Shown piece after piece: positions 22,600 to 30,146 of a stretch of 49,005 bases of DNA. Each line of letters begins with the position of its first letter. Within the stretch, counting starts at the first letter, position 1. Below the pieces are notes generated by a model. That model was not told the origin of the DNA, did no database searches, and worked only from the letters and a program-made list of their open reading frames with translations. A program made the position numbers and the translations under genes. This DNA is from an uncultured Lachnospiraceae bacterium (lineage in GTDB: Bacteria; Bacillota; Clostridia; Lachnospirales; Lachnospiraceae): positions 1 through 49,005 of the forward strand of contig CANQUH010000009.1 in assembly GCA_947626965.1 (NCBI GenBank), in the 5' to 3' direction.

Positions 22600-23604
22600 A
22601 TGAAAAATTTTATACAGTTCATATTTCGGATATTTCACCGCGAAGCTTCAGCAGAAAACAGTATATTTGAAAGTATAGATCATGAAACGGGAATAAAACT
22701 GCTTCAGTATTTCATGCTGTGTGTTCTGCTGATACTCTGTTTTATACTTCCCGGAGCGGACGTAAAAAAGAGAGCGAAGGAGAGCGCGCAGCAGCGTGTA
22801 CAGCAGGAACTGCGGGAGAGCAGTCCCGGCGGAAATGCAGACGCGTCGGCAGATTCCGGACTGAAAACAGGGATAGGGGCCGGAAACGGAAATACTGAAG
22901 CCGGAAATGGGGCCGGAAACGGAACCAGCGGTGCCGGAGCGAAAAATGGAGATGAAAACGAGAACAGCGGCAGTGGTGAAGGAGAAAGTTCTGGGGCAGG
23001 AAGTATGGCTGGCCAGAAGGGCACAATCGTGATCGACGCCGGTCACGGGGGAGATGACCCGGGCATGATCGGTCCCAGCGGGATCAATGAAAAAGTGCTG
23101 AATCTTATCTATGCAGAGAAGCTGAAGGAACTTCTTGAAGCGCAGGGATACCGGATCGTGATGACAAGGGAGACGGAGGACGGTCTGTACGATGAAGATC
23201 AGTCGAATAAAAAGGCGCAGGATATGGAGCGGCGGGTAAAGATCATTGAGGAGAACAGTCCTCTGCTGACCGTCAGTATTCATCAGAACAGTTATCCGGA
23301 CGCGTCTGTCTCTGGGCCGCAGGTGTTTTATTTCCAGCACTCTGTGGAGGCGGAAAAGCTCGCCGCCTCAATTCAGAACGCGATGAACACGGAACTGGAA
23401 ATTGGGCGGCCGCGGACGCACAAGGGAAATACATCCTATTATATATTGAAACGTTCAAGTTCTGTGACGGTGATCGTCGAGTGCGGTTTCCTGACGAATC
23501 CGCAGGAGGAGGAAAAGCTGCAGGAGGAGGAATATCAGAATCAGGTGGCGCAGGCAATCTGCGACGGTGTGCTCGCGTATCTGGAAAAAGCTTCGCAGGT
23601 GTAG
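22600..23604 (+). CDS. cwlD: N-acetylmuramoyl-L-alanine amidase (Amidase_3, CwlD type)
   Basis: Zinc amidase cleaving the MurNAc-L-Ala bond. CwlD homologues help make muramic-delta-lactam in the spore cortex. Residues ~28-48 form one membrane anchor, followed by a low-complexity Gly/Asn/Glu linker (~65-138). The catalytic domain then shows IDAGHGGDDPG (H149), the Glu ligand in NEKVLNL, SIHQNSYPD and the catalytic Glu in VIVECGFLTN. The full set of zinc ligands is present. The start follows GGGAGCAG with fair spacing. The specific CwlD role is inferred from architecture. Confidence 0.88.
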   Translation: MKNFIQFIFRIFHREASAENSIFESIDHETGIKLLQYFMLCVLLILCFILPGADVKKRAKESAQQRVQQELRESSPGGNADASADSGLKTGIGAGNGNTEAGNGAGNGTSGAGAKNGDENENSGSGEGESSGAGSMAGQKGTIVIDAGHGGDDPGMIGPSGINEKVLNLIYAEKLKELLEAQGYRIVMTRETEDGLYDEDQSNKKAQDMERRVKIIEENSPLLTVSIHQNSYPDASVSGPQVFYFQHSVEAEKLAASIQNAMNTELEIGRPRTHKGNTSYYILKRSSSVTVIVECGFLTNPQEEEKLQEEEYQNQVAQAICDGVLAYLEKASQV

Positions 23605-23728
23605 CGGCTGTCCGTGTTTTGTTCCAGAGAAAATTTCGTTACATCCCTGATTTCAGTATATTTTGTATGGGGATTCCGGAACTTGCGGCGTGAAATGATG
23701 TTTTTGTGGTATTTTGCGCCGCGGTCCC

Positions 23729-23761
23729 GGGATTTCCGGGCATCCTGCCCAAAAATTATCC
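23729..23761. repeat. Possible decayed family 2 repeat
   Basis: GGATTTCC, a perfect GGGCA-TCC-TGCCC stem, then AAAAATTATCC. It resembles the family 2 centre, but only one arm is well kept. Confidence 0.35.
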
Positions 23762-23827
23762 TGAAGGACAGGTATACATGAACAACAGGTGAGGGCCTGC
23801 CATGTGTGCGAACAGGCACCTTGCTTC

Positions 23828-23856
23828 TTTACAAATGGGGTAAAATGGATTAAAAT
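23828..23856 (+). promoter_or_regulatory. Promoter of pfkA
   Basis: TTTACA (23828-23833), 17-base spacer, TAAAAT (23851-23856). Confidence 0.7.
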
Positions 23857-23862
23857 AAAAAA

Positions 23863-23942
23863 CGACCGGATTTTCGGTCTTTCGACAAAATGACACCGTG
23901 AATAAAAGCCCCCGGTTATGCATGGAGACTGGGCTTTTATAG
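23863..23942 (+). promoter_or_regulatory. Two-hairpin leader of pfkA
   Basis: GACCG-GATTTT-CGGTC with a short T-run is followed by ATAAAAGCCC (23902-23911) pairing with GGGCTTTTAT (23931-23940). Both lie between the promoter and the ATG, so they may attenuate or stabilise the transcript. No known riboswitch was recognised. Confidence 0.5.
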
Positions 23943-23972
23943 ATACGCAGGAATAAACCATGGAGGTGCAGT

Positions 23973-24947
23973 ATGGCAAATCAAGTGAAGACAATCGGCG
24001 TACTTACGAGCGGAGGAGATGCTCCGGGCATGAACGCGGCAATCCGCGCTGTGGTGCGCAAGGCGCTGGCGCATGGATTAAAAGTAAAAGGTATTTATCA
24101 GGGATATCGCGGCCTGCTCAATGAGGAGATTGTGGATATGACGGCAAGGGACGTGTCGGATACAATCTCCAAGGGAGGTACGATTTTATATACGGCAAGG
24201 TGCTCGGAATTCCGCACACCGGAGGGACAGAACAAGGGAGCGGAGATCTGCCGCAGGCACGGGATCGACGGTCTCGTGGTTATCGGCGGGGACGGTTCTT
24301 TTGCGGGAGCCCAGCAGCTGGCTGCGCGCGGAATCAATACGATCGGTGTTCCGGGGACGATTGATCTTGATATTGCCTGTACCGAGTATACGATCGGATT
24401 TGACACAGCGGTAAATACGGCGATGGACGCGATCGACAAGGTGCGCGATACATCGACTTCTCATGAGAGATGCAGTATTATAGAGGTTATGGGGCGCAAC
24501 GCGGGCTACATTGCTCTGTGGTGCGGCATTGCGAACGGCGCTGAGGAAGTTCTGCTTCCGGAGCTTTATGACTATAACGAGCAGAAGCTGATCGATAATA
24601 TCATCGACAGCAGAAAGAAGGGCAAAAAGCATTTCATTGTGATCAATGCGGAGGGAATCGGCCATTCCACAAGTATGGCGCGCCGTATCGAGGCGGCGAC
24701 CGGCATGGAGACAAGAGCGACGATCCTTGGCTACATGCAGCGCGGCGGAAGTCCGACCTGTAAGGACAGGGTGTATGCGTCGATGATGGGAGCTTACGCG
24801 GCTGATCTGCTCGCGGAGGGAAAGACCAACCGTGTGGTAGGCTATAAAAACGGTGAGTTTACGGACTTTGATATTGACGAGGCGCTGAGCATGCAGAAAA
24901 ATATTTCTGACTATATGGTGCGTGTCAGCAGGGCGATGGCGATCTGA
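23973..24947 (+). CDS. pfkA: ATP-dependent 6-phosphofructokinase
   Basis: Phosphorylates fructose-6-phosphate, the committed step of glycolysis. The 324 residues begin with TIGVLTSGGDAPGMNAAIR and carry GGDGSFAGAQ, where the Gly after GGD indicates ATP rather than pyrophosphate use. The catalytic loop reads PGTIDLDIACTEYTIGFDTA and the substrate site EVMGRNAGYIAL. The E. coli enzyme has TIDND at the loop; here Asn is Leu, which I believe is common in related clostridia but have not checked. GGAGG lies 8 bases before the ATG. The rRNA methyltransferase gene starts 1 base after its stop. Confidence 0.95.
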   Translation: MANQVKTIGVLTSGGDAPGMNAAIRAVVRKALAHGLKVKGIYQGYRGLLNEEIVDMTARDVSDTISKGGTILYTARCSEFRTPEGQNKGAEICRRHGIDGLVVIGGDGSFAGAQQLAARGINTIGVPGTIDLDIACTEYTIGFDTAVNTAMDAIDKVRDTSTSHERCSIIEVMGRNAGYIALWCGIANGAEEVLLPELYDYNEQKLIDNIIDSRKKGKKHFIVINAEGIGHSTSMARRIEAATGMETRATILGYMQRGGSPTCKDRVYASMMGAYAADLLAEGKTNRVVGYKNGEFTDFDIDEALSMQKNISDYMVRVSRAMAI

Positions 24948-24948
24948 T

Positions 24949-25740
24949 ATGATTACAAGTACTTCAAATCAGCAGGTGAAAAATCTGATACAGCTGCAGA
25001 AAAAAGCAAAAGCGCGCAGTGAGCAGGATGTTTTTGTCGTTGAGGGAATCAAGATGTACGAAGAAGTTCCTAGGGACAGGCTGGTGCAGACAGTTGTCTC
25101 GGAGAGCTTCTGGCGTGTACACAGGGCTGATCTGGAGAAATCAGGGAAGCCGGATCCTGTGATTTTTTCGGATTCGGCTTTTATGGCCGCCGCGGATACG
25201 AGGACCCCGCAGGGAATTCTCTGCATAGTACGCCAGTACCATTACAGTCTCGGGGAGGTGTGCGCGCCCGCAAAAAAAGGCGGGGCACAGCTCCTTGTTG
25301 TGCTGGAAAATCTGCAGGATCCGGGGAATCTCGGTACGATCATAAGGACGGCGGAGGGAGCCGGAGCCACGGGAATTCTTCTCTCCGCAGGATGTGTTGA
25401 CATCTGCAATCCAAAGGTGATCCGCTCCACGATGGGCTCCATCTACCGGATGCCGTTCTGTTATGTGGACAGGCTTCCGGATACCATACGCAGTCTGAAA
25501 AACCAGGGTATTCGATTTTATGCGGCCCATCTGAAAGGGGCCGTTTCTTACGAGACGCAGGACTACACGCAGGCATGCGGATTTCTGATTGGGAATGAGA
25601 GCCGCGGGCTTTCGGATGAAGCGGCGCAGGCTTCCGATGTCTGTGTGAAGATTCCAATGTGCGGTCAGGTGGAATCCCTGAACGCGGGCGTAGCTTCGGC
25701 GGTTCTTATGTACGAGGCGGCCCGGCAGCGCAGAGTATGA
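24949..25740 (+). CDS. SpoU/TrmH-family 2'-O-ribose RNA methyltransferase
   Basis: A SPOUT-fold methyltransferase of 263 residues. An N-terminal substrate-binding domain contains VKNLIQLQKKAKARSEQDVFVVEG. The knotted catalytic domain has the three family motifs: ENLQDPGNLGTIIRTAEGAG, LIGNESRGLSDEA and IPMCGQVESLNAGVASAVLMYEA. Members modify rRNA or tRNA; RlmB-like is the closest style, but the target is not determined. The ATG at 24949 leaves a 1-base gap after pfkA, suggesting translational coupling; an in-frame GTG at 24922 lacks a ribosome site. Confidence 0.92.
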   Translation: MITSTSNQQVKNLIQLQKKAKARSEQDVFVVEGIKMYEEVPRDRLVQTVVSESFWRVHRADLEKSGKPDPVIFSDSAFMAAADTRTPQGILCIVRQYHYSLGEVCAPAKKGGAQLLVVLENLQDPGNLGTIIRTAEGAGATGILLSAGCVDICNPKVIRSTMGSIYRMPFCYVDRLPDTIRSLKNQGIRFYAAHLKGAVSYETQDYTQACGFLIGNESRGLSDEAAQASDVCVKIPMCGQVESLNAGVASAVLMYEAARQRRV

Positions 25741-25764
25741 AAATGGAAAAGATGGAAAAGCCTA

Positions 25765-25819
25765 TTGACAAAGTGCGGTAAACATATTAGAATAAACTTG
25801 TAATATTAATTAACAAGTT
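25765..25819 (+). promoter_or_regulatory. Promoter and adjacent inverted repeat before the SleB-type gene
   Basis: TTGACA (25765-25770), 17-base spacer, TAGAAT (25788-25793). Directly downstream AACTTG (25795-25800) and CAAGTT (25814-25819) form an inverted repeat over the expected start site, so an operator is likely. TTGTAATAT is also directly repeated 20 bases apart. Confidence 0.65.
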
Positions 25820-26003
25820 TGTAATATGTAAACAAAAAATTATGGCGTAATTGTGTGAAAGATTGTGACGAAATCTTACGGGAGTATGATTTGCCGAAGG
25901 AGAAGGGGGATCTGAGTTGGTTTTCCATTCGGCAGGATGGCGGCAGAATCAGGATTCTGAATGCCATAAGGGGTTGCGGCACAAATCAGAACAGGAGGCT
26001 TCT

Positions 26004-27686
26004 ATGAGAAGGAAAATAAAATATGCGGCGATATGTTCTGCGGCTGTTCTATCGTCTCTGCTGGTCGGATCTACCGCTATGGCAAGAGAAGTGCCGAAGT
26101 GGATCGCGATACGCGACAGTGAGAAAGATACAGCCTGGGAAAATCTTGCGATGACGTATGACGGAGTGCTCACAGGCGTTAATGTCCGCAAGAAAGCGAG
26201 CGCGAAGAGCAAGGTTGTCGGTTACATCTATCCGGGCTGCGCCGTATGGGTTATTGAAAAAGGTGAAAAGTGGACGCACATCTCATCCGGTGAGATCGAA
26301 GGTTTTGTTGACAATGACTACCTGCTTTACGGAGAGGATGCCCAGGGCATTGCGGAGGAATACGGATGTGCCGGAATTACGGCAAACTGGGACGGCGTGT
26401 GCGTATATGGTGCTCCGAGCGGGGATTCCGAAGTCTGGGGAGAGCTGAACACAGGAGATGATCTTGTGGTGCTCGAAGATAACGGTCACTGGCTGACGGT
26501 TGAGTACGGAGCGGACAAGGCTTACGTCTCCGAGGATGATGTACAGAGAGCATTCCTTCTGGATGCAGCGTACGGACTTGATGAAGAATACGACGGTTTT
26601 GAAAGCGAGACGGAAGAGTATTACGAAGAAGAATATAATGAGGAAGAATATTACGAGGAAGAAACCGAAGAGTACTATGAGGAAGAGACTAACGGAGAAG
26701 AAGAGTATGTAGATCCGGAGACGAGTGCCCCGGAGACAGATCCGCCGCAGACGGATGCTCCTCAGACAGAAGTACCGCCTCAGACAGAATATGTGCCGCC
26801 TCAGACCGAGTATATCCCGCCGCAGACGGAATATGTACCGCCTCAGACAGAGGCTCCTCAGACAGATCCGCCGCAGACAGATCCCGTTCAGACGGATCCG
26901 CCGGAAACAGATCCGCCGCAGACGGAGAATCCGGGCGGAAATAATGGAGGCGAGGATTCCGATCTGGGTGATGACGGCTGGTATGACGCAGATACGGATA
27001 CCTATTATGACGGAGACGGCAATGTAATTTCCCAGGGCGAAGGCGGACAGGCAGAAGCGGAAGAGACTCTTCCGGAAGAAACTGCCGCGCCGGATACGGG
27101 TGCAGGAGTGTCAGACGGCGGCTGGTATGATGCAGACACAGATACCTGGTATGATGAAAACGGCAATGTGATTTCTCAGGGTGCAGAAGGACAGGCTGAG
27201 GAAATTGCTGCTCCGGATACAGGCGCAGGTGCGTCAGATGACGGAGATGCTGCTCAAAGCGGCTGGTACGATGCGGATACAAATACCTGGTATGATGGAA
27301 ACGGCAACGTGATTTCCCAGGGCACAGAAGGACAGGGAGAAGCTGCAGATGTGAATGAAGATGACGCTGCGCTTCTGGCAGCTCTGATCTACTGTGAAGC
27401 GGGCGACCAGAGCTATGACGGAATGGCTGCCGTAGGCTCGGTTGTTGTGAACCGTATGATGGATGAAAACTTTCCTGATACAGTCAGTGATGTAATCTAT
27501 CAGAGCGGACAGTTCTCTCCGGTGGATAACGGAGCTCTTGAGAGCGCGCTTGAGAATGGTGTGCCGGCGGAGTGCTACGATGCGGCGGTTGCCGCTCTCA
27601 GCGGAGAATGCCCGGCAGGAGACGTGCTGTACTTTAATTCAGGGACGGGGGAAGGAGAGCGTATTGACGATCAGCAGTTCTACTAA
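26004..27686 (+). CDS. Secreted SleB-type cell wall hydrolase with SH3-like domains
   Basis: A 560-residue exported protein. A signal peptide (~1-26, ending STAMA) is followed by an SH3b domain (GVNVRKKASAKSKVVGYIYPG, ~52-110) and a second SH3-like region (~118-190). Then come an acidic EEEYYEEE block, a PQTE/PQTD repeat stalk (~235-310), and three modules starting GWYDADTDTxYD and ending NVISQG. The C-terminal Hydrolase_2 (SleB-like lytic transglycosylase) domain has its catalytic Glu in ALIYCEAGDQSYDG. It probably degrades peptidoglycan at the cell or spore surface. The ATG at 26004 follows AGGAGG by 5 bases; an in-frame start at 25917 was rejected. Confidence 0.88.
   Translation: MRRKIKYAAICSAAVLSSLLVGSTAMAREVPKWIAIRDSEKDTAWENLAMTYDGVLTGVNVRKKASAKSKVVGYIYPGCAVWVIEKGEKWTHISSGEIEGFVDNDYLLYGEDAQGIAEEYGCAGITANWDGVCVYGAPSGDSEVWGELNTGDDLVVLEDNGHWLTVEYGADKAYVSEDDVQRAFLLDAAYGLDEEYDGFESETEEYYEEEYNEEEYYEEETEEYYEEETNGEEEYVDPETSAPETDPPQTDAPQTEVPPQTEYVPPQTEYIPPQTEYVPPQTEAPQTDPPQTDPVQTDPPETDPPQTENPGGNNGGEDSDLGDDGWYDADTDTYYDGDGNVISQGEGGQAEAEETLPEETAAPDTGAGVSDGGWYDADTDTWYDENGNVISQGAEGQAEEIAAPDTGAGASDDGDAAQSGWYDADTNTWYDGNGNVISQGTEGQGEAADVNEDDAALLAALIYCEAGDQSYDGMAAVGSVVVNRMMDENFPDTVSDVIYQSGQFSPVDNGALESALENGVPAECYDAAVAALSGECPAGDVLYFNSGTGEGERIDDQQFY
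26710..26935 (+). repeat. Short coding repeats PQTE/PQTD
   Basis: Units coding for PPQTD, APQTE and VPPQTEY recur across about 225 bases inside the SleB-type gene and form an extended stalk. Copy number is likely variable. Confidence 0.8.
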
Positions 27687-27740
27687 AATGCGCTGAAACC
27701 TGTACAAATCAAATAAAAATCGGATCACAGGATCAGATAT

Positions 27741-27784
27741 AAAAGAATCCGGGACCTGAAGAAGGTTCCGGATTCTTACGTTTC
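27741..27784 (+). terminator. Terminator of the SleB-type gene
   Basis: AAGAATCCGGGACCT and AGGTTCCGGATTCTT form a long stem, followed by ACGTTTC and then the family 1 array. Confidence 0.8.
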
Positions 27785-27987
27785 TATGCGCAGGCCCGGG
27801 CAGGGAAACCAGCTGCTGACGCAGCACCCGGGCCGCGCGGGCGAGCAGGAGGAAAAGCCGCCTCCTACTCGATCAGGCCCGGGCAGGGAAACCAGCTGCT
27901 GACGCAGCACCCGGGCCGCGCGGGCGAGCAGGAGGAAAAGCCGCCTCCTACTCGATCACAGGCCCGCATATGGAAATCAGCTGCTTA
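27785..27987 (+). repeat. Family 1 hairpin repeat array (two identical 83-bp units plus terminal unit)
   Basis: After TATGCG come two identical 83-base units (27791-27873 and 27874-27956). The terminal partial CAGGCCCGCATATGG with AAATCAGCTGC follows at 27959-27984. Each full unit folds as hairpin 1 (outer GGCCCGGG/CCCGGGCC, inner GCTGC-TGAC-GCAGC) and hairpin 2 (GAGcAGGAGG/CCTCCTaCTC). The right end touches the stop codon of the convergent DUF4364 gene. Confidence 0.9.
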
Positions 27988-28497
27988 CAGAAGTGTTTTC
28001 ATGATATATTCATACAGAGGCTGGCATTCCCGGTTCCAGTTCAGACAAACCGCTTTTGCCTGCGCTTCATCAGGAACGCTGATTGTCAGATCGATCAAAT
28101 CCACATATTTTTCTTTTACAACACAATGAACAGAATATTCTCCTGCGGTATTTTTGTAATAATCTGCCTGGACGGAGACCTCATCTTTGAGCTTGATCTG
28201 ATTTTCCTTCATATACAGGTCAATCTCATTCAGAAAAGTTTTCGGGATACGGTTCTTAAAATAAAACAGAGTTTTTTCACCGGACGAGGTAAGGGAATAA
28301 TAGGATGTATTGCCCTTGGATTCCGTGTGCAGCAGATCTGATTCAGTCAGCTCGGAGAGAACGGTCTGCAGGGTAAAGTATGTCATATATTCTTTTCCGA
28401 GAATAAATTCCGAAATCTGGGCATTTGTAAGCGGAAACTGCACCTGGCGGAGCGTATAGAGTACAATTAATTTGTATATTGTAAGAGAGTCTGACAT
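27985..28497 (-). CDS. DUF4364 family winged-helix protein
   Basis: A 170-residue protein matching DUF4364 (PF14277). The N-terminal ~90 residues have a PadR/winged-helix-like pattern (LIVLYTLRQVQFPLTNAQISEF, TLQTVLSELTESDLL, YYSLTSSGEKTL). The remainder is an alpha/beta domain (EYSVHCVVKEKYVDLIDLTISVP). Function unknown; DNA binding is plausible from the fold. It overlaps the end of the radical SAM gene by 31 bases, with AGGAGG before the ATG, so the two are coupled. Confidence 0.85.
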   Translation of the reverse strand: MSDSLTIYKLIVLYTLRQVQFPLTNAQISEFILGKEYMTYFTLQTVLSELTESDLLHTESKGNTSYYSLTSSGEKTLFYFKNRIPKTFLNEIDLYMKENQIKLKDEVSVQADYYKNTAGEYSVHCVVKEKYVDLIDLTISVPDEAQAKAVCLNWNRECQPLYEYIMKTLL

Positions 28498-29486
28498 TCA
28501 GTGTCCTCCTTTGGATAATGTTGGCGGCAGGACGGTTTGCCGGGGAGAGTTTCCGGAGCGGAAGATTCGCGGAAAAATCTGCCCTGCCATGTTTTCTGCT
28601 GCCGGAACTGTGCGTGGATATAATTCAGGACACTTCGTTTCCGGGCGCTCCACTCGGGAGCGATCAGCAGACTGCCGGGACCGTCTCCGGTCAGACGATG
28701 CACAACGATCTCTGGAGAGAGATGTTCCACGCAGCGGATGACGAGATCGGCATATTCTTCGAGATTCATAATATAAAAACCCGTGCGGGAATAATAGTCC
28801 GCCAGGTCAGTTCCTTTCAGGATGTGAAGCATCTGGAGTTTGACTCCCTGAATATCAGACTGGTTCAGATAATCGATCGTGTCCAGCATATCCTGTTCAG
28901 TTTCACCGGGAAGGCCGAGGATTGTGTGCGCAATGACTTCAATCTGACAGCTTCTCAGTCTGGTCACGGTATCGTCAAAGCAGGAGAGAGAGTACCCGCG
29001 CCGTATGAAAGCGGCGGTGCGCTCGTGGATTGTCTGAAGTCCCAACTCGACCCACACGGGAATTTTCCGGTTCAGTCTGTCCAGCAGTGCAAGCACATCG
29101 TCAGGAATACAGTCCGGACGTGTGGCAATGGAAAGGACAGCAATATCCGGGGAGCGGATTGCCTCCGTAAAAATTTTTTCCAGATATTCGACAGGGGCGT
29201 ACGTGTTTGTGTAAGCCTGGAAATAAGCGATAAAACGGCGGACCGGGCGCTTCTGGAGAAGAAGCTTTTTTTGCTGTTCGATCTGCTCTGAGACAGAAAG
29301 GGCGGCGGAAGCCGCAAAATCGCCGGAACCTCCCTGACTGCAGAAAATACAGCCCCTGTCTCCAAGCGTTCCGTCGCGGTTGGGACAGGTCATGCCCCCG
29401 TTCAGAGCGAGCCGGTAAACTTTCTCACCGAAACGCTGCTTCATTTCGTAGTCAAGTGAATGGTATGGTTTGTCGCCCCATCGCAT
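28467..29486 (-). CDS. TIGR01212-family radical SAM protein (YhcC-like)
   Basis: A 339-residue radical SAM enzyme. The 4Fe-4S ligands are in CPNRDGTLGDRGCIFCSQGG, the longer-spaced Cys pattern of TIGR01212/YhcC. SAM-domain landmarks follow: AYFQAYTNTYAPVEYLE, SIATRPDC, WVELGLQTIHE and HTILGLPGE. The substrate is unknown. GGAGGAGGAA lies just before the ATG at 29486; the in-frame start at 29552 would cover a repeat and is rejected. Its own promoter is visible at 29554-29582. Confidence 0.93.
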   Translation of the reverse strand: MRWGDKPYHSLDYEMKQRFGEKVYRLALNGGMTCPNRDGTLGDRGCIFCSQGGSGDFAASAALSVSEQIEQQKKLLLQKRPVRRFIAYFQAYTNTYAPVEYLEKIFTEAIRSPDIAVLSIATRPDCIPDDVLALLDRLNRKIPVWVELGLQTIHERTAAFIRRGYSLSCFDDTVTRLRSCQIEVIAHTILGLPGETEQDMLDTIDYLNQSDIQGVKLQMLHILKGTDLADYYSRTGFYIMNLEEYADLVIRCVEHLSPEIVVHRLTGDGPGSLLIAPEWSARKRSVLNYIHAQFRQQKTWQGRFFRESSAPETLPGKPSCRQHYPKEDTECQTLLQYTN

Positions 29487-29506
29487 GAAATTCCTCCTCC
29501 CGGGCC

Positions 29507-29539
29507 ATGCTTTTCCATGCGTGCATGGAACGCAGGACC
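29507..29539. repeat. Family 4 hairpin repeat in the radical SAM leader
   Basis: ATGCTTTTCCATG, loop CGTG, CATGGAACGCAGGACC. TTCCATG/CATGGAA form the stem. It lies between the promoter and the ribosome binding site of the radical SAM gene. Confidence 0.6.
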
Positions 29540-29553
29540 AGCATCCTGTCATC

Positions 29554-29582
29554 AGTATAGTATATTCCAGAGGTAATTACAA
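29554..29582 (-). promoter_or_regulatory. Promoter of the radical SAM-DUF4364 operon
   Basis: On the minus strand: TTGTAA (29577-29582), 17-base spacer, TATACT (29554-29559). Confidence 0.72.
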
Positions 29583-29641
29583 GAACGAGTCGGTTTGTCG
29601 TTTGCTATAAAAACTTTAAGAAAACTATCCGGGATGATTTG

Positions 29642-29670
29642 TTGACAAAAGGACTTCAATCAACTATGCT
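29642..29670 (+). promoter_or_regulatory. Promoter of the small membrane protein-deacetylase operon
   Basis: TTGACA (29642-29647), 17-base spacer, TATGCT (29665-29670). Confidence 0.82.
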
Positions 29671-29676
29671 TAAGTA

Positions 29677-29717
29677 ATGATGCTGGGGTCAAAAGGTATT
29701 TTGCCTGGCATCATGTA
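29677..29717 (+). promoter_or_regulatory. Leader hairpin
   Basis: ATGATGC (29677-29683) pairs with GCATCAT (29709-29715), with inner CAAAA/TTTTG pairing. It begins at the predicted start site and ends ~20 bases before the ATG, so it may protect or regulate the transcript. Confidence 0.5.
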
Positions 29718-29734
29718 AATTTGGAGGTATAAAA

Positions 29735-30055
29735 ATGGACGAAAGAAAAACATCGGCGGAGCCGGAAGGACGCAGAAAAAAACCGGAAAATCCACTGCTC
29801 AAGGCAGATAATCAAAAAGATCAGAAAAAGGCGAACCAGGAAACGCGGGAACGCGCGGCATCCCGCAGAACACAGCCGGAAAATCCGCAGAAAAATGTAT
29901 ACAAACTGCGGATTCTGACGATAATACTTGTACTGCTGATCATAGCGCTGATTGCCGCTTTTGTATCTGAGATCGGGATATATGGAAACCCGGAAAACAG
30001 AACGAAGGGAAGCGGAAGCACTGCAGCTGTGTCGGTACAGATGGAACAGCTGTAA
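29735..30055 (+). CDS. Small single-pass membrane protein, unknown
   Basis: A 106-residue protein with a long, very charged N-terminal cytoplasmic part (~residues 1-56, rich in Lys, Arg, Glu and Gln). One membrane segment (ILTIILVLLIIALIAAFVSEI, ~60-80) and a short outer tail complete it. GGAGG precedes the ATG. It shares its promoter with the deacetylase-like gene 91 bases downstream, whose N-terminus has the same charged-tail-then-membrane layout. Function unknown. Confidence 0.75.
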   Translation: MDERKTSAEPEGRRKKPENPLLKADNQKDQKKANQETRERAASRRTQPENPQKNVYKLRILTIILVLLIIALIAAFVSEIGIYGNPENRTKGSGSTAAVSVQMEQL

Positions 30056-30146
30056 AAAACAGAATCTGCGCAGGCAGAAAAACAGATACAGATGAGAAAG
30101 GACCGGAGGCGGGCGGCAGCCTGGCTGGTCTGCAGGGAGAGTGCAA

